Assembly (NCBI RefSeq): GCF_004801255.1
Contig: NZ_CP036295.1
Location: 2,244,001-2,308,000 of the forward strand
Direction: 5' to 3'
Length of the DNA: 64,000 nt
From: Desulfovibrio desulfuricans
GTDB taxonomy: Bacteria; Desulfobacterota; Desulfovibrionia; Desulfovibrionales; Desulfovibrionaceae
Both the position numbers and the translations under genes were made by a program. Below the pieces are notes generated by a model that saw only the letters and a list, made by a program, of their open reading frames with translations, made no database searches and was not told the DNA's origin. Below, in pieces: positions 45,646 to 56,685 of the stretch (position 1 is the stretch's first letter; every line of letters starts with the position of its first letter).

Positions 45646-46038
45646 CCCAGGACCCGCCCGCGCCCTACGCCACGCGCAAGGGCGCGGACGGATGCCAGCA
45701 GCGGCACTGCCGCTGGGTTACAGCGGATTTGTCGCAAGCCAAACCGCGTTGCAAAGCGGCTGCAAGGCGCCTGTTGCATACTTGCCGACAAAGCGGCACA
45801 GTACGACAGCAAAAGGCCTCGCCGCTGGCAAAAAAATTCGGGGCATTCAGCCTGAACGCCCCGACAGGGCTGCGCAAGCGGCCTTGCGCCCCACAGCCCC
45901 ACGCGCGCAATTTGCGCTCATTGACGGCCACAAGGGCATGACTTTCACCCCTGATGCGTGCAGCGTTGCAGGGGTAACCGCTTTAAAGTTCCGCCGGGCG
46001 GCGCTGACCGCCGTCCGGCTTTTTTTCAGGGGAAATAT
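45646..46038 (+). other. Structured gene-free leader between clpX and lon
   Basis: These 393 bases contain no credible gene. They are GC-rich and have several inverted repeats: AGCGGC/GCCGCT near 45697-45711, an interrupted repeat GGGGC-TTCAG/CTGAA-GCCCC near 45839-45862, and a strong terminator-type hairpin at 45993-46026 that ends just ahead of the lon ribosome site. The stretch must hold the lon promoter unless lon is read through from clpX. Confidence 0.5.
45993..46026 (+). terminator. Intrinsic terminator immediately upstream of lon
   Basis: GCCGGGCGGCG pairs with CGCCGTCCGGC (one G-T pair) around the loop CTGAC, and seven T follow (46020-46026). Only about five bases later comes the lon ribosome site AGGGG, then the ATG at 46039. 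It either ends the clpX transcript or works as an attenuator in the lon leader. Confidence 0.8.
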
Positions 46039-48477
<2,439 letters not shown>

Positions 48478-48495
48478 CGGCACTGGTCATTGCAA

Positions 48496-48531
48496 TACTA
48501 AAAAAGGGGGCGCAGGCCCCCTTTTTTAGTA
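48496..48531. terminator. Bidirectional terminator between lon and the convergent gene
   Basis: TACTAAAAAAGGGGG pairs with CCCCCTTTTTTAGTA around a six-base loop. The stem carries T runs on both strands and can end lon transcripts and those arriving from the minus-strand operon that ends at 48574. Confidence 0.85.
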
Positions 48532-48573
48532 TCCGTCAAACATTACGAAGGATGCTCCATACGCCCGGCCCGG

Positions 48574-49260
48574 TTACGGCTCAACAGCGCGGCTCTCCGC
48601 CGCCACCTTGCGCAGCAGCGATTCCATGTTGGCCACCGAGGTCAGCCGCATCTCGCCGTTCACCGGAGCAACGCGGCCCGTCACGTCATACGACTCGCCG
48701 TTGCCGCCGTCGTGCACCACAAAGGGCACAAGCCAGCCGTCGCCGTCGCGGCGCGCCTGCCCTACGCTTTTGATTTCCTTGCGACCGGTGGAGGCGTCGG
48801 CAAAAAGCGGGGCCAGCAACCCCTGCGCCGCAGTGCCAGAGGGCTTTTTACCCGCAAAGGCCCCGGACGAAATGCCGTTGAGCACAAAGGCCCGTGTTTC
48901 GTTGAGCAGCAGGGAGCGCACGTTGCCCTCCTTGGCGGCCGCCTGGGTAAACAGCAGGGCAACCATGGGCGGCAGATCCTTTGCGGCCTCCGGGTCTTGG
49001 GCGCGGCGAACAAAAAGATTCAACGCCTGCTCAAGTATGGCGTCCACATCCACCTGCCGTTCAAAGGCGGTCACGTCCGATTTGTCCACCGCAGCGCCCG
49101 CCTCAAGCACGCACTGACGCGGGTCGGCAGCGGCAAGGGCGGTACGCGGCTGCCATGCAACCGCCGCGCACAACAACAGGCCTGCGCAAAAAATGGTCAT
49201 GCGGGCACAGGCCCGCGCACTCCAGGCGTTGCTGCCGGGCAGCCCCATAAAATTCAGCAT
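48574..49260 (-). CDS. Exported DUF2939-like protein
   Basis: The product has 228 residues from ATG 49260, which overlaps the stop of cobU (ATGCTGA arrangement) and has GGAGG five bases upstream. A hydrophobic signal (MTIFCAGLLLCAAVAW, cleavage near ALA) precedes a region with AVDKSDVTAFERQVDVDAIL, similar to DUF2939 proteins, then a second part with DGDGWLVPFVVHDGGNGESY. The biochemical role is unknown. The coupling to cobU and to the membrane protein upstream implies co-expression and not necessarily a cobalamin role. Confidence 0.65.
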   Translation of the reverse strand: MLNFMGLPGSNAWSARACARMTIFCAGLLLCAAVAWQPRTALAAADPRQCVLEAGAAVDKSDVTAFERQVDVDAILEQALNLFVRRAQDPEAAKDLPPMVALLFTQAAAKEGNVRSLLLNETRAFVLNGISSGAFAGKKPSGTAAQGLLAPLFADASTGRKEIKSVGQARRDGDGWLVPFVVHDGGNGESYDVTGRVAPVNGEMRLTSVANMESLLRKVAAESRAVEP

Positions 49261-49832
49261 AGTTCCTCCGGCAACTGTCCCTTGAGCGCAAGGGGCAGCC
49301 CGCAACTTACAAAAAGTACGGTGTCGCACACGCGGGCCAGCGCCTGATTGGCCAGACCCAGCGTATCCTGAAAACGTCGGCCAAGACTCGACATGGCGAC
49401 CATGCCAAGGCCAGCCTCAACACTTACCAGAGCAAGCGGCAGCGGGCAGTCTGCAACAACAGCCGCCAGCGCGTCCACACGCCCAAGGATGTCGGCTTCC
49501 GTCATGTCGGCGGCCATGAGGTTGGCCACCCACAGGCTCACACAGTCAAGCAGCACCACGCCGGGCGAAGGGGCCTCGGCTCCCTTCGTCTGACCGGCTC
49601 CAGCCAGGCCAATGCCGGACAGCAGGCCCACCGGGTCAAGCGGCTCTTCGCTGCACTGCCAGCCCTGACCGCGCTCCGCCTTGTGCCGGGCGATACGGGC
49701 GGCCATTTCCGCATCATCGGCGCGTCCCGTGGCAAGGTACAGCCTCCACGGAGCCTGCGCCTCGGCCCAGCGCTGGGCCAGACCGCTTTTGCCGCTGCGC
49801 GTGCCCCCGACAAACAATACGGCCTTGCCCAT
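49254..49832 (-). CDS. cobU: Adenosylcobinamide kinase / adenosylcobinamide-phosphate guanylyltransferase
   Basis: The product has 192 residues. The N-terminal P-loop is FVGGTRSGKSGLAQ, followed by YLATGRADDAEMAARIARHK (the guanylylated His region) and CSEEPLDP, then VVLLDCVSLWVANLM. The enzyme phosphorylates adenosylcobinamide and adds GMP in the nucleotide-loop step of cobalamin assembly. It is the middle gene of three overlapping minus-strand genes. No other cobalamin gene is in the window. Confidence 0.93.
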   Translation of the reverse strand: MGKAVLFVGGTRSGKSGLAQRWAEAQAPWRLYLATGRADDAEMAARIARHKAERGQGWQCSEEPLDPVGLLSGIGLAGAGQTKGAEAPSPGVVLLDCVSLWVANLMAADMTEADILGRVDALAAVVADCPLPLALVSVEAGLGMVAMSSLGRRFQDTLGLANQALARVCDTVLFVSCGLPLALKGQLPEELC

Positions 49833-51307
49833 TACTGCTGCCCGCCGGTCCGGGCTGCAGGGGCACGCAACGCACCGTTCTGCCTGTTTTCTGCTGGCAG
49901 CGCTGGCACGGCCTGAGGCGCGGTCAACGCGGGGGCGCTATTGGCCGGAGGGGTCAGCGCGGGCGCGGTTTGCACCTGCGCGCCGGTCTGTCCAGCCCCT
50001 AGCGGAGCGCTTTGCGGCATGGATTGGGGCGCAGACTGGGACGCAGCCGGGGACCCAGCCGGGGGCGCAGCCGGGGGCGCTGTCAGATGCGTCCCTTGCT
50101 GCATGCCCTGCGGAGCAGCCGATCCCCCTCCTTGCGAAAACGGCGCGCCCGTGGCCGTTTGGGCGCTGCGCCGCGCCAGATCGCGCAAAACGCCCGCCGA
50201 GGCCTGCACAGCGGCAAGAGCCTGGGGGTCGGCATGCAGGCGGCGGTCAACCCACTGGGCCACAAACAGCAGGGAATCATCATCCAGCGCCTGCCCGCCG
50301 CCCTGACGGATGGCCGCCACAAGGGTGCGCTGATGGGCGGCGCGTTCTTCCAGCGCCCGACGATAACGGGCGCTCAGCCCGTCAACGCGCATCTGCGCCG
50401 TAGAAATCTGAGAACCGGAGGCGTTGTTTTCGCGCAGCTGATCTACGGCAAACACCGCCTCGGCCATCTGGGCGTTTATGTCCACCGCCACCTGCGAGGC
50501 TTTGTCCTCCTCGCGCATGCGGGCGGCGAGATTGGGCACGGAGGCCACGCCCTCCAGCGCCCCGGCCAAAAGCACAAACCGCCCGGCCATGGTCATGTGC
50601 AGCTGGCGCACCTGCTCAGGAGTGAAACCCTTGGCGGCCGCATCGCGGTTGACGGCATCCAGAAAACGGTCTGCATACAGGCTGTAAAGGCCGCGCAGCA
50701 TGGTGGGCTGAAAGGCGTACCGCAGCAGCGCGTCGCGCCCGCCCTTGCCGTCTGACGTGCCCGCGAGCTTGACGCCGTAGCGCTGGTTGAGCGCCTGCAC
50801 GCTGAGGTTCAGCGTGCCGCTCTGCGGGCCGGGTTTAAAGCGGGCGACAATAAAGGCCGCCAGATCTTCCACAAACTCCAGCCGCACGTGGCTGTCTTCC
50901 GTAACTTTTTGCGGCATCTGCACGCCGCCCTGCTGACCAAACTGCCCGGCTGCCGACCCGTCCACAGGGGCGGCTACGCTGCCCTGCACGGTCTGCCCGG
51001 CCAGCGTGCCCGGCGAGGTGGGGGGGCTTACTACCGAGACGGGCGGTGGCGGCGGCCCATCGCGCAGCACGTCTCCCACGCCGGCCAGGAGCGTACCGCT
51101 GGTGGCGTTGTCGATGACGTCAGCGGCCTTTTCGCGCCACTGGTCGCGGGTCGATTTGTCCCGCGTAAGCCAGATGGCCGCGCCGCTTACCAGTATCACG
51201 GCCAGTAGCGCCAGCACCACCGCCTTGCGCGCGCCTGCGCGGGCAGGGGCGGGCTTGGGCATGTTCATGATGTCCGGCACGTTCAGCGTTTTTTTTTCCA
51301 ATTTCAT
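49832..51307 (-). CDS. Membrane-anchored protein of unknown function with Ala/Pro/Gln-rich tail
   Basis: The product has 491 residues from the ATG at 51307 (AGGAG nine bases upstream). A short cytoplasmic N terminus is followed by one membrane helix (AVVLALLAVILVSGAAIWL, about 30-48). A large soluble domain follows (about 120-390), with LEFVEDLAAFIVARFKPGPQ, LNQRYGVKLAGTSDGKGGRD, AGALEGVASVPNLAARMREE and ALDDDSLLFVAQWVDRR. From about 400 the sequence is low complexity (Gln, Ala, Pro, Ser). I do not recognise the family. The stop overlaps the cobU start by one base. Confidence 0.7.
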   Translation of the reverse strand: MKLEKKTLNVPDIMNMPKPAPARAGARKAVVLALLAVILVSGAAIWLTRDKSTRDQWREKAADVIDNATSGTLLAGVGDVLRDGPPPPPVSVVSPPTSPGTLAGQTVQGSVAAPVDGSAAGQFGQQGGVQMPQKVTEDSHVRLEFVEDLAAFIVARFKPGPQSGTLNLSVQALNQRYGVKLAGTSDGKGGRDALLRYAFQPTMLRGLYSLYADRFLDAVNRDAAAKGFTPEQVRQLHMTMAGRFVLLAGALEGVASVPNLAARMREEDKASQVAVDINAQMAEAVFAVDQLRENNASGSQISTAQMRVDGLSARYRRALEERAAHQRTLVAAIRQGGGQALDDDSLLFVAQWVDRRLHADPQALAAVQASAGVLRDLARRSAQTATGAPFSQGGGSAAPQGMQQGTHLTAPPAAPPAGSPAASQSAPQSMPQSAPLGAGQTGAQVQTAPALTPPANSAPALTAPQAVPALPAENRQNGALRAPAARTGGQQ

Positions 51308-51537
51308 AAATTCTCCTAACAAGGCGATCCGTCCTGCTGCGGCGAGCCGCCTCAAAAACGGCGTGCAAAGCCATCATTTCCGTTTATCGCGCGTAAATGC
51401 TAGCATTGCTTCCCTGCAGTGTGAAGACATTTTCCAGAGAGTTTCTGGATACCTGACGAAACAGCCTGCATTGCGCCTCAGAGGGCGTCAGGGTATAATG
51501 ACAGGATAACCACGTAGCATTGCAAGAGAGGCTATGT

Positions 51538-52341
51538 ATGCTTACTCCCCCAAACATCCTCACCATTGCCGGTTCTGATTCCGGCGGCGGCGCAGGCATT
51601 CAGGCAGATATCAAAACCATCATGGCCCTCGGCGGCTATGGCATGAGCGTTATTACAGCCCTGACCGCGCAAAACGGGCTTGGCGTTACGGGCATCCATG
51701 CGCCCGACGCGGACTTTGTGCTTTTGCAGCTGCGCACAGTGCTCGAAGGATTTTCCATCAAGGCGGCAAAAACCGGCATGCTGTTTTCAGCGCCCATTAT
51801 CCGCGCAGTGGCTGGCGAGCTGCGCAGCCGCGATTTTCCGCTGGTTGTCGACCCTGTTTCCGTGAGCCAGAGCGGCAGCCGCCTGCTGCAGGAAGATGCC
51901 GTCGCCGCGCTGGTGGAAGAAATGTTGCCCGGCTGCGACCTGCTGACCCCCAACCGCCCGGAGGCGGAGATGCTCACCGGCATGAGCATCAACAGTCTTG
52001 AAGACGCCGAGGCCGCAGGTGAAAAACTGCTGGGCATGGGCGCGCGCGCCGTGCTTATCAAGGGCGGGCACATGGAGAGCTCCATCGTTGTGACCGACTG
52101 CCTGTGCGTACCCGGCGAGCGACCCAAACACCTGCCCCAGGCCAAGGTTGAAACCGCCAACAACCACGGCACTGGCTGCACGCTTTCCGCCGCCATTGCC
52201 ACCGGGCTTGGACGCGGCCTGCCCCTGCAGGCGGCCGTGGCCAGAGCGCAGGAGTTTCTTAATCTCGCGCTGCGCAAGAGCTATGCCCCCGGCAAGGGTT
52301 GCGGCCCTGTAAACCACGCTGCGGCCCTGAACATCAAATAA
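51538..52341 (+). CDS. thiD: Hydroxymethylpyrimidine (phosphate) kinase
   Basis: The product has 267 residues from ATG 51538 (AGAGAGG seven bases upstream). Ribokinase-fold motifs are NILTIAGSDSGGGAGIQADI at the N terminus, FSIKAAKTGMLF, VVDPVSVSQSG, LLTPNRPEAEMLTGM, VLIKGGHME and the anion-hole NNHGTGCTLSAAIA. It phosphorylates HMP and HMP-P in thiamine synthesis. No other thiamine gene is adjacent, and I see no TPP riboswitch upstream. Confidence 0.94.
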   Translation: MLTPPNILTIAGSDSGGGAGIQADIKTIMALGGYGMSVITALTAQNGLGVTGIHAPDADFVLLQLRTVLEGFSIKAAKTGMLFSAPIIRAVAGELRSRDFPLVVDPVSVSQSGSRLLQEDAVAALVEEMLPGCDLLTPNRPEAEMLTGMSINSLEDAEAAGEKLLGMGARAVLIKGGHMESSIVVTDCLCVPGERPKHLPQAKVETANNHGTGCTLSAAIATGLGRGLPLQAAVARAQEFLNLALRKSYAPGKGCGPVNHAAALNIK

Positions 52342-52464
52342 CCGCCAAGACCGCGCCATTGCCGTCAGGGCCTGCCCTGCCCGCACCAACTGGGGACAGG
52401 TTGGCCCGCTGTTTGCAAATTCAGCAGATGGACAGTACGGGCGTCAAAAACAAGGCGGTGCGGC

Positions 52465-52902
52465 GTGCCCTTTCATTTTAAAATGCAAAAAGTTCTCGAC
52501 TACCGGGAGCAGCTTGAGGAAGAAGCCAAGGTTGATCTGGCCCACAAGCAGAAACTTCTGGAAGAAGCGCGGGAGCTTTTTGAACGGCTCAAGGCCGAGC
52601 TGCGCCAGAGCGAAGACCACCTCTTTGAATCAGCCCTTGTTCCACAGCAGGAGCGCTGGCTGCTTGAGCAGTACGTCAAGGGGCTGAAGGGCGACGTGGC
52701 CCAAGCGGCCCTGCAGGCCCGCATGCAGGAACAGCTGGTGGATGAAGCCCGCAAGCTGCTTGCCGCCCGCGCCATTGAACGAAAACTGCTGGATAAGCTC
52801 AAGGAACGCCAGAAGCAGCAGTATCTTCGTGAGGAACAACTGAAGGAGCAACGCGTCAATGACGAAACAGCCACACTCCGCTACAAAGCTCCGGCTCTCT
52901 AA
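52465..52902 (+). CDS. fliJ: FliJ-like flagellar export protein
   Basis: The product has 145 residues from a GTG. It opens with the family-typical FHFKMQKVLDYREQ and is then almost entirely charged coiled coil (EEEAKVDLAHKQKLLEEARE and KLLDKLKERQKQQYLREEQ). FliJ is the stalk of the flagellar type III export ATPase and escorts chaperones. The following gene, a MotE-like protein, starts inside this one (44-bp overlap), which is common beside fliJ. Confidence 0.8.
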   Translation: MPFHFKMQKVLDYREQLEEEAKVDLAHKQKLLEEARELFERLKAELRQSEDHLFESALVPQQERWLLEQYVKGLKGDVAQAALQARMQEQLVDEARKLLAARAIERKLLDKLKERQKQQYLREEQLKEQRVNDETATLRYKAPAL

Positions 52903-54163
52903 GCTTTTCCGCTGGCTGGCGGTGCTCTGCTTTATAAAGCTTACCATCCTCGGCCTGTTGCTGCTGGATGTGCCCACGCCGTCCTGGCTTGGCGGATCGC
53001 CCAGACAGGACGCACCCGCCGTGGCCGAAACCGGCCCCCATGGCGGGCAGGAAGCCGCACAAACCGCCGCAGCGGCGGAACCGGCATCCTCCGGCATTGC
53101 CCAGAGCGTCAGCTCATCGCTGTCGGCCATGGGATCGTCCCTTGATGCTGCCATTGCCACTGTAACGGACAAGGTCGAGGCTGGCCAAAGCGTCCCCCAG
53201 GGCGCGGCCGCCGCCCGCATTGCCGCCGCTGCCAAGCCGCAGGGCGGGCATGCAGCCAACCTGCCCGACGCCGCCATGCCCGCGCCTCTTATCCGTGCGG
53301 CGGCCTCCGGCGGCGCAGCCGGGCCATCTGCCGCCAGCGCTTCCAGCCAGACGTTTTCGCCCAATCTGCCAGAGCCGCAGGCTCTGTCAGCCCCGCAGGC
53401 AGAGCCGGGAACCTCCGCGCCCTCCAGCAGCCTGATTGTTTCGGCCAAACCCAATCGCGCCAGCGAATCAGAATGGCTGGACGCCCTGGGACTGAGCCAT
53501 CTGCCCATCCCTGGGCTTGGCAGCGTGCAGGCCGCCCACGCGGCCGCTCTGGACATGCCTGTTCCGCAGGCTCCTTCCACCGGGCAGTCGCCCTTTGCCC
53601 CTGCGGAACAGACCGCGCCGCTTTCAGTACCTGGCGCGCCGCCCATCCCGGCCAACATACCGCGCGGGCAAGGCGCAGACGGCGCTCCCCTGCCCCAGCG
53701 CAGCGCCGCAGGCGGCAATGACGGATTTTTGCCAGCCCTGCCGCAAGGTCAAAATACCGGTTCGCTGCCCGTGCCTGCCGTGCAGACGCCGCCCAACGCC
53801 TACGCCAACGACCCCAACAGCAAGGCGCAGGATCTGGCGCGCCAGCAGCAGGACATCCTTGTGCTGCGCCAGCAGATGGACCAACGCCTCAAGGATATTC
53901 AGGATACCGAAAAAAAGATGCAGGACATGATCCGCGAGGCCAGAGGCATCGAGAACGAAAAAGTTCACCGTCTGGTGCTCACGTATTCCATGATGAAGCC
54001 CAAGGCTGCGGCCAAGGCCCTGGAAAGCATGGACGAGCGCGTGGCCATCCGCATTCTTTCCGGCATGTCGCCCAAGCAGTCGGGCGAAATACTCACTTAC
54101 GTGTCGCCCGCCAAAACCGCAAAACTGACAGAGCTCATCACCCGTATGAGGATCCCCGACTGA
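52859..54163 (+). CDS. MotE-like flagellar protein (MgtE-N domain)
   Basis: The product has 434 residues. One membrane helix (LAVLCFIKLTILGLLLLDV, about 20-38) is followed by a long Ala/Pro/Ser-rich stretch to about 320, a coiled coil (QQQDILVLRQQMDQRLKDIQ) and a C-terminal MgtE_N-like domain (YSMMKPKAAAKALESMDERV, ILSGMSPKQSGEILTYVSP). MotE proteins chaperone MotC or stator parts, and their genes follow fliJ in many flagellar loci. The low-complexity spacer is unusually long. The stop overlaps the truA start. Confidence 0.7.
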   Translation: MTKQPHSATKLRLSKLFRWLAVLCFIKLTILGLLLLDVPTPSWLGGSPRQDAPAVAETGPHGGQEAAQTAAAAEPASSGIAQSVSSSLSAMGSSLDAAIATVTDKVEAGQSVPQGAAAARIAAAAKPQGGHAANLPDAAMPAPLIRAAASGGAAGPSAASASSQTFSPNLPEPQALSAPQAEPGTSAPSSSLIVSAKPNRASESEWLDALGLSHLPIPGLGSVQAAHAAALDMPVPQAPSTGQSPFAPAEQTAPLSVPGAPPIPANIPRGQGADGAPLPQRSAAGGNDGFLPALPQGQNTGSLPVPAVQTPPNAYANDPNSKAQDLARQQQDILVLRQQMDQRLKDIQDTEKKMQDMIREARGIENEKVHRLVLTYSMMKPKAAAKALESMDERVAIRILSGMSPKQSGEILTYVSPAKTAKLTELITRMRIPD

Positions 54164-54936
54164 TGCGCCTCAAACTTCTGGTGGCCTACGTAGGAACCCG
54201 TTACAGCGGTTGGCAGATACAGGAAAAACCCAGCCCGCCCCCCACCATACAGGGCGAGCTTGAGGCGGCCCTGCGCACCATTGCCGGGCGGAGCGTGCGC
54301 GCCTACGGATCAGGGCGTACCGACTCGGGCGTTCACGCCCACGGGCAGGTTGTGCACTGCGACGTACCCGATACCCGCACGGGGCTCGACTGGCGCAACA
54401 GCCTCAATGCCGTGCTGCCGCGCGACATCCGCGTGCTGCACGCCCAGCAGGCGGCCCCCGATTTTCATGCCCGCAAGGACGCTCTGCGCAAAACCTATGC
54501 CTACCAGCTGTGGCAGGAGCAGACCTTTATGCCCCCGCAGCTCACCCCCTTTGTCTGGAAATGCGGCCCCCTCAATGTTGACGCCATGCACGAGGCCCTG
54601 CCCCACCTGCTGGGGCGTCACGATTTTGCCGCCCTGCGCAATGTGGGTACGGACGTGGACAGTACGGAACGTACTGTGCTGCAGGCCGAACTGAACGCCA
54701 TGCCGCCCTGTGAATATTACCCCCCCCACGCGCCCATGCTGCGCTTTGTGGTCACGGCTGACGGCTTTCTCAAGCAGATGGTGCGCAATATGGCGGGCCT
54801 GCTGGTTGCCTGCGGTCAGGGCAAAATTGCCCCGCACAGCGTACCAGCCCTGCTCGCGACCCGCGACCGCCGGTCAGTGCCAGCTGTTACCGCCCCGCCG
54901 CAAGGGCTCGCCCTGGTAAACGTGGTTTACCCCTGA
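54163..54936 (+). CDS. truA: tRNA pseudouridine(38-40) synthase
   Basis: The product has 257 residues. The N terminus has LVAYVGTRYSGWQIQ, the catalytic Asp lies in YGSGRTDSGVHAHGQ, and later blocks include LNAVLPRDIRVL, HDFAALRN and FLKQMVRNMAGLLVACG. It modifies positions 38-40 in the anticodon arm. The ATG shares its A with the stop of the upstream gene (TGATG). Confidence 0.95.
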   Translation: MRLKLLVAYVGTRYSGWQIQEKPSPPPTIQGELEAALRTIAGRSVRAYGSGRTDSGVHAHGQVVHCDVPDTRTGLDWRNSLNAVLPRDIRVLHAQQAAPDFHARKDALRKTYAYQLWQEQTFMPPQLTPFVWKCGPLNVDAMHEALPHLLGRHDFAALRNVGTDVDSTERTVLQAELNAMPPCEYYPPHAPMLRFVVTADGFLKQMVRNMAGLLVACGQGKIAPHSVPALLATRDRRSVPAVTAPPQGLALVNVVYP

Positions 54937-54974
54937 AAGACCGACGGCCTTTGCAGAATTTGCCTGCGCAACAC

Positions 54975-55007
54975 AAAGGCCCCCGCTCAAACTGAACGGG
55001 GGCCTTT
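54975..55007. terminator. Hairpin between truA and the convergent YbjQ-like gene
   Basis: AAAGGCCCCCG (54975-54985) and CGGGGGCCTTT (54997-55007) form an 11-bp stem. Short T tracts lie within or beside the stem on each strand, so it could end transcription from both sides. Confidence 0.6.
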
Positions 55008-55029
55008 GCTGTATGGTGTTCCGGCTTGC

Positions 55030-55449
55030 TCAGATTATTTCGCTGAGGCCAGATTGTTCCTGAGCCTTGAATTTTTGTTGCAGCATGAGCGGCAATGATT
55101 CCGGATCGGCGGGGTCAAATTCAAACATCACTGCCGTGCCGAAGCAGGAAAAATACTTGCTGCCGTCGGGGTGAAAGGCCACGTTTTCGTTATAGCCCAC
55201 GATGGCCTGAGCGCCCTTGTTCATGGCGCGCGCCGCCATGCCAAAAAAGGCCTCGTCCGAATCAAACCCCCGGCAGCACACCAGCCCCAGCACCTTGGCG
55301 ATGCGGCGGCCCTCCACCTGATGCGTCGTCACCACAGGAAAACGTCCGGCAAGAAAAACCTCGCGCACTCGGTCGCTGCCGTCAGAAGCGCCCGCTGGCC
55401 TCTCCGCCTTGCGGCTCTTTTTCTCGTGGCCTCCCAGCAAAAAGAACAT
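55030..55449 (-). CDS. YbjQ/UPF0145-like small protein
   Basis: The product has 139 residues from ATG 55449, chosen because GGAGG lies six bases upstream. The core, VVTTHQVEGRRIAKVLGLVC, MAARAMNKGAQAIVGYN, and the terminal CFGTAVMFEF, follows the pattern of the YbjQ family (also called a putative heavy-metal-binding domain). A charged segment (about 10-35) precedes it. Function is not established. Confidence 0.65.
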   Translation of the reverse strand: MFFLLGGHEKKSRKAERPAGASDGSDRVREVFLAGRFPVVTTHQVEGRRIAKVLGLVCCRGFDSDEAFFGMAARAMNKGAQAIVGYNENVAFHPDGSKYFSCFGTAVMFEFDPADPESLPLMLQQKFKAQEQSGLSEII

Positions 55450-55608
55450 GCTGAACCTCCAGATCAGATGGATGTTCGGGTGCATGACACCCGTCGCATT
55501 CAATTTGCAAATGGCTTGCCAATGATAATTTTATGTTAAATTACAACATATTATATATGAGACGCGCGCCACAGTCAGGGTATTGACGCACAACTCGGGC
55601 ACGGTGCT

Positions 55609-56598
55609 TCAACGCATCTGGTTGGCGTCGCGTACAAAGTCATTATAAGCGGCGCGGCTGGCCAGAGCGGCGTTGTTCATTTCAAAACGCAGCGGGGCGT
55701 AAAACTCCCCTTCCAGCCCGTTGTCAAAAAGCTCCGCATACCTGCTTGCCTGCTTGAGAAAGCCACGGTAGCGGCGTTCCAGATCAGGCGCGGCCATAAA
55801 GGGCGGGCGGCCGCCGTCGGCCAGAGCAGAGGCCAGTTCTTGCCGCAGGTTTTGGAGGGCCTCCCGGTCGGGCTTTTCGGGCGTCAGTAATGTGGCGGTT
55901 TTACCAAAAACGGCAAAAATGCGCTCCGCAGCCTGAATCTGCCTCTTCAGTGGATGATTGCGCAACAGCATGTCTTCCGCCGGTGCGGCTTCGCCCTCCA
56001 CAATCTGCATAAACGCATCGCGCGCAACCACAAAGGCGGCATGCGCCTTGGCTATGCTTGCGCCAAACGAACGGCCTTTTGCCCCGTCATCCTGCACCGT
56101 GGCGTCTTCCACATATTTTTCAAGCTGGCGGTAGTCGGCCCGCATGCTGGCGATGGCCTTGTTCATGTCCTGCACGCTGGCCGCCATTTTTTTTGTCTGC
56201 TCGGGCGTGAACAACCCCACAGGCGGCACAAGACGGCGGGCCAAAACGTCGTCCCCGTCAGGGTTGATGGCCGGACGTTTTGCCAGCTGCCACTCAGCAA
56301 GATAATACTTGGTGTAGGCGATGAGCACGTCGGCCTGCGCGTAACGACCCGCCGCAAGAGCCGTGGAGGCGGCATTGGAAAAAGCCACCAGACGGTCGGC
56401 CCGATCCAGCTCCGCAGGACTGGGCGGCGGGCTGGCTTCTTGCGGTTGTTCGACAGCGGGCGGGGTTTCCGCCTTGGGCGCAACAGCAGACTGTTCCGCC
56501 GGTTTGCTGTCGCCTTCTTCTTTCTTGTCCGATTTACAGGCGGTCAGCAGCATGGCCAGACTCAAAACCAGCATCAGGGTACAAATGATGTTTTTCAT
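55609..56598 (-). CDS. DUF3829-like lipoprotein
   Basis: The product has 329 residues from the ATG at 56598. A lipoprotein signal (MKNIICTLMLVLSLAMLLTAC) places the lipidated Cys at position 21. A Pro/Glu/Ala linker follows to about 65, then a helical domain with ADVLIAYTKYYLAEWQ, DMNKAIASMRADYRQLEKYV and the terminal FEMNNAALASRAAYNDFVRD. This resembles the YiiG/DUF3829 family of outer-envelope lipoproteins of unknown role. An upstream in-frame ATG would add 25 residues before the signal and is rejected. Confidence 0.6.
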   Translation of the reverse strand: MKNIICTLMLVLSLAMLLTACKSDKKEEGDSKPAEQSAVAPKAETPPAVEQPQEASPPPSPAELDRADRLVAFSNAASTALAAGRYAQADVLIAYTKYYLAEWQLAKRPAINPDGDDVLARRLVPPVGLFTPEQTKKMAASVQDMNKAIASMRADYRQLEKYVEDATVQDDGAKGRSFGASIAKAHAAFVVARDAFMQIVEGEAAPAEDMLLRNHPLKRQIQAAERIFAVFGKTATLLTPEKPDREALQNLRQELASALADGGRPPFMAAPDLERRYRGFLKQASRYAELFDNGLEGEFYAPLRFEMNNAALASRAAYNDFVRDANQMR

Positions 56599-56685
56599 AG
56601 GCGGATATGCGTAAACGTCCCGCTCGGCTGGCGGGACGTTCATAACGGTTTGCAAAGTATTGCGAATATGCAATGCTGCTGTTGT

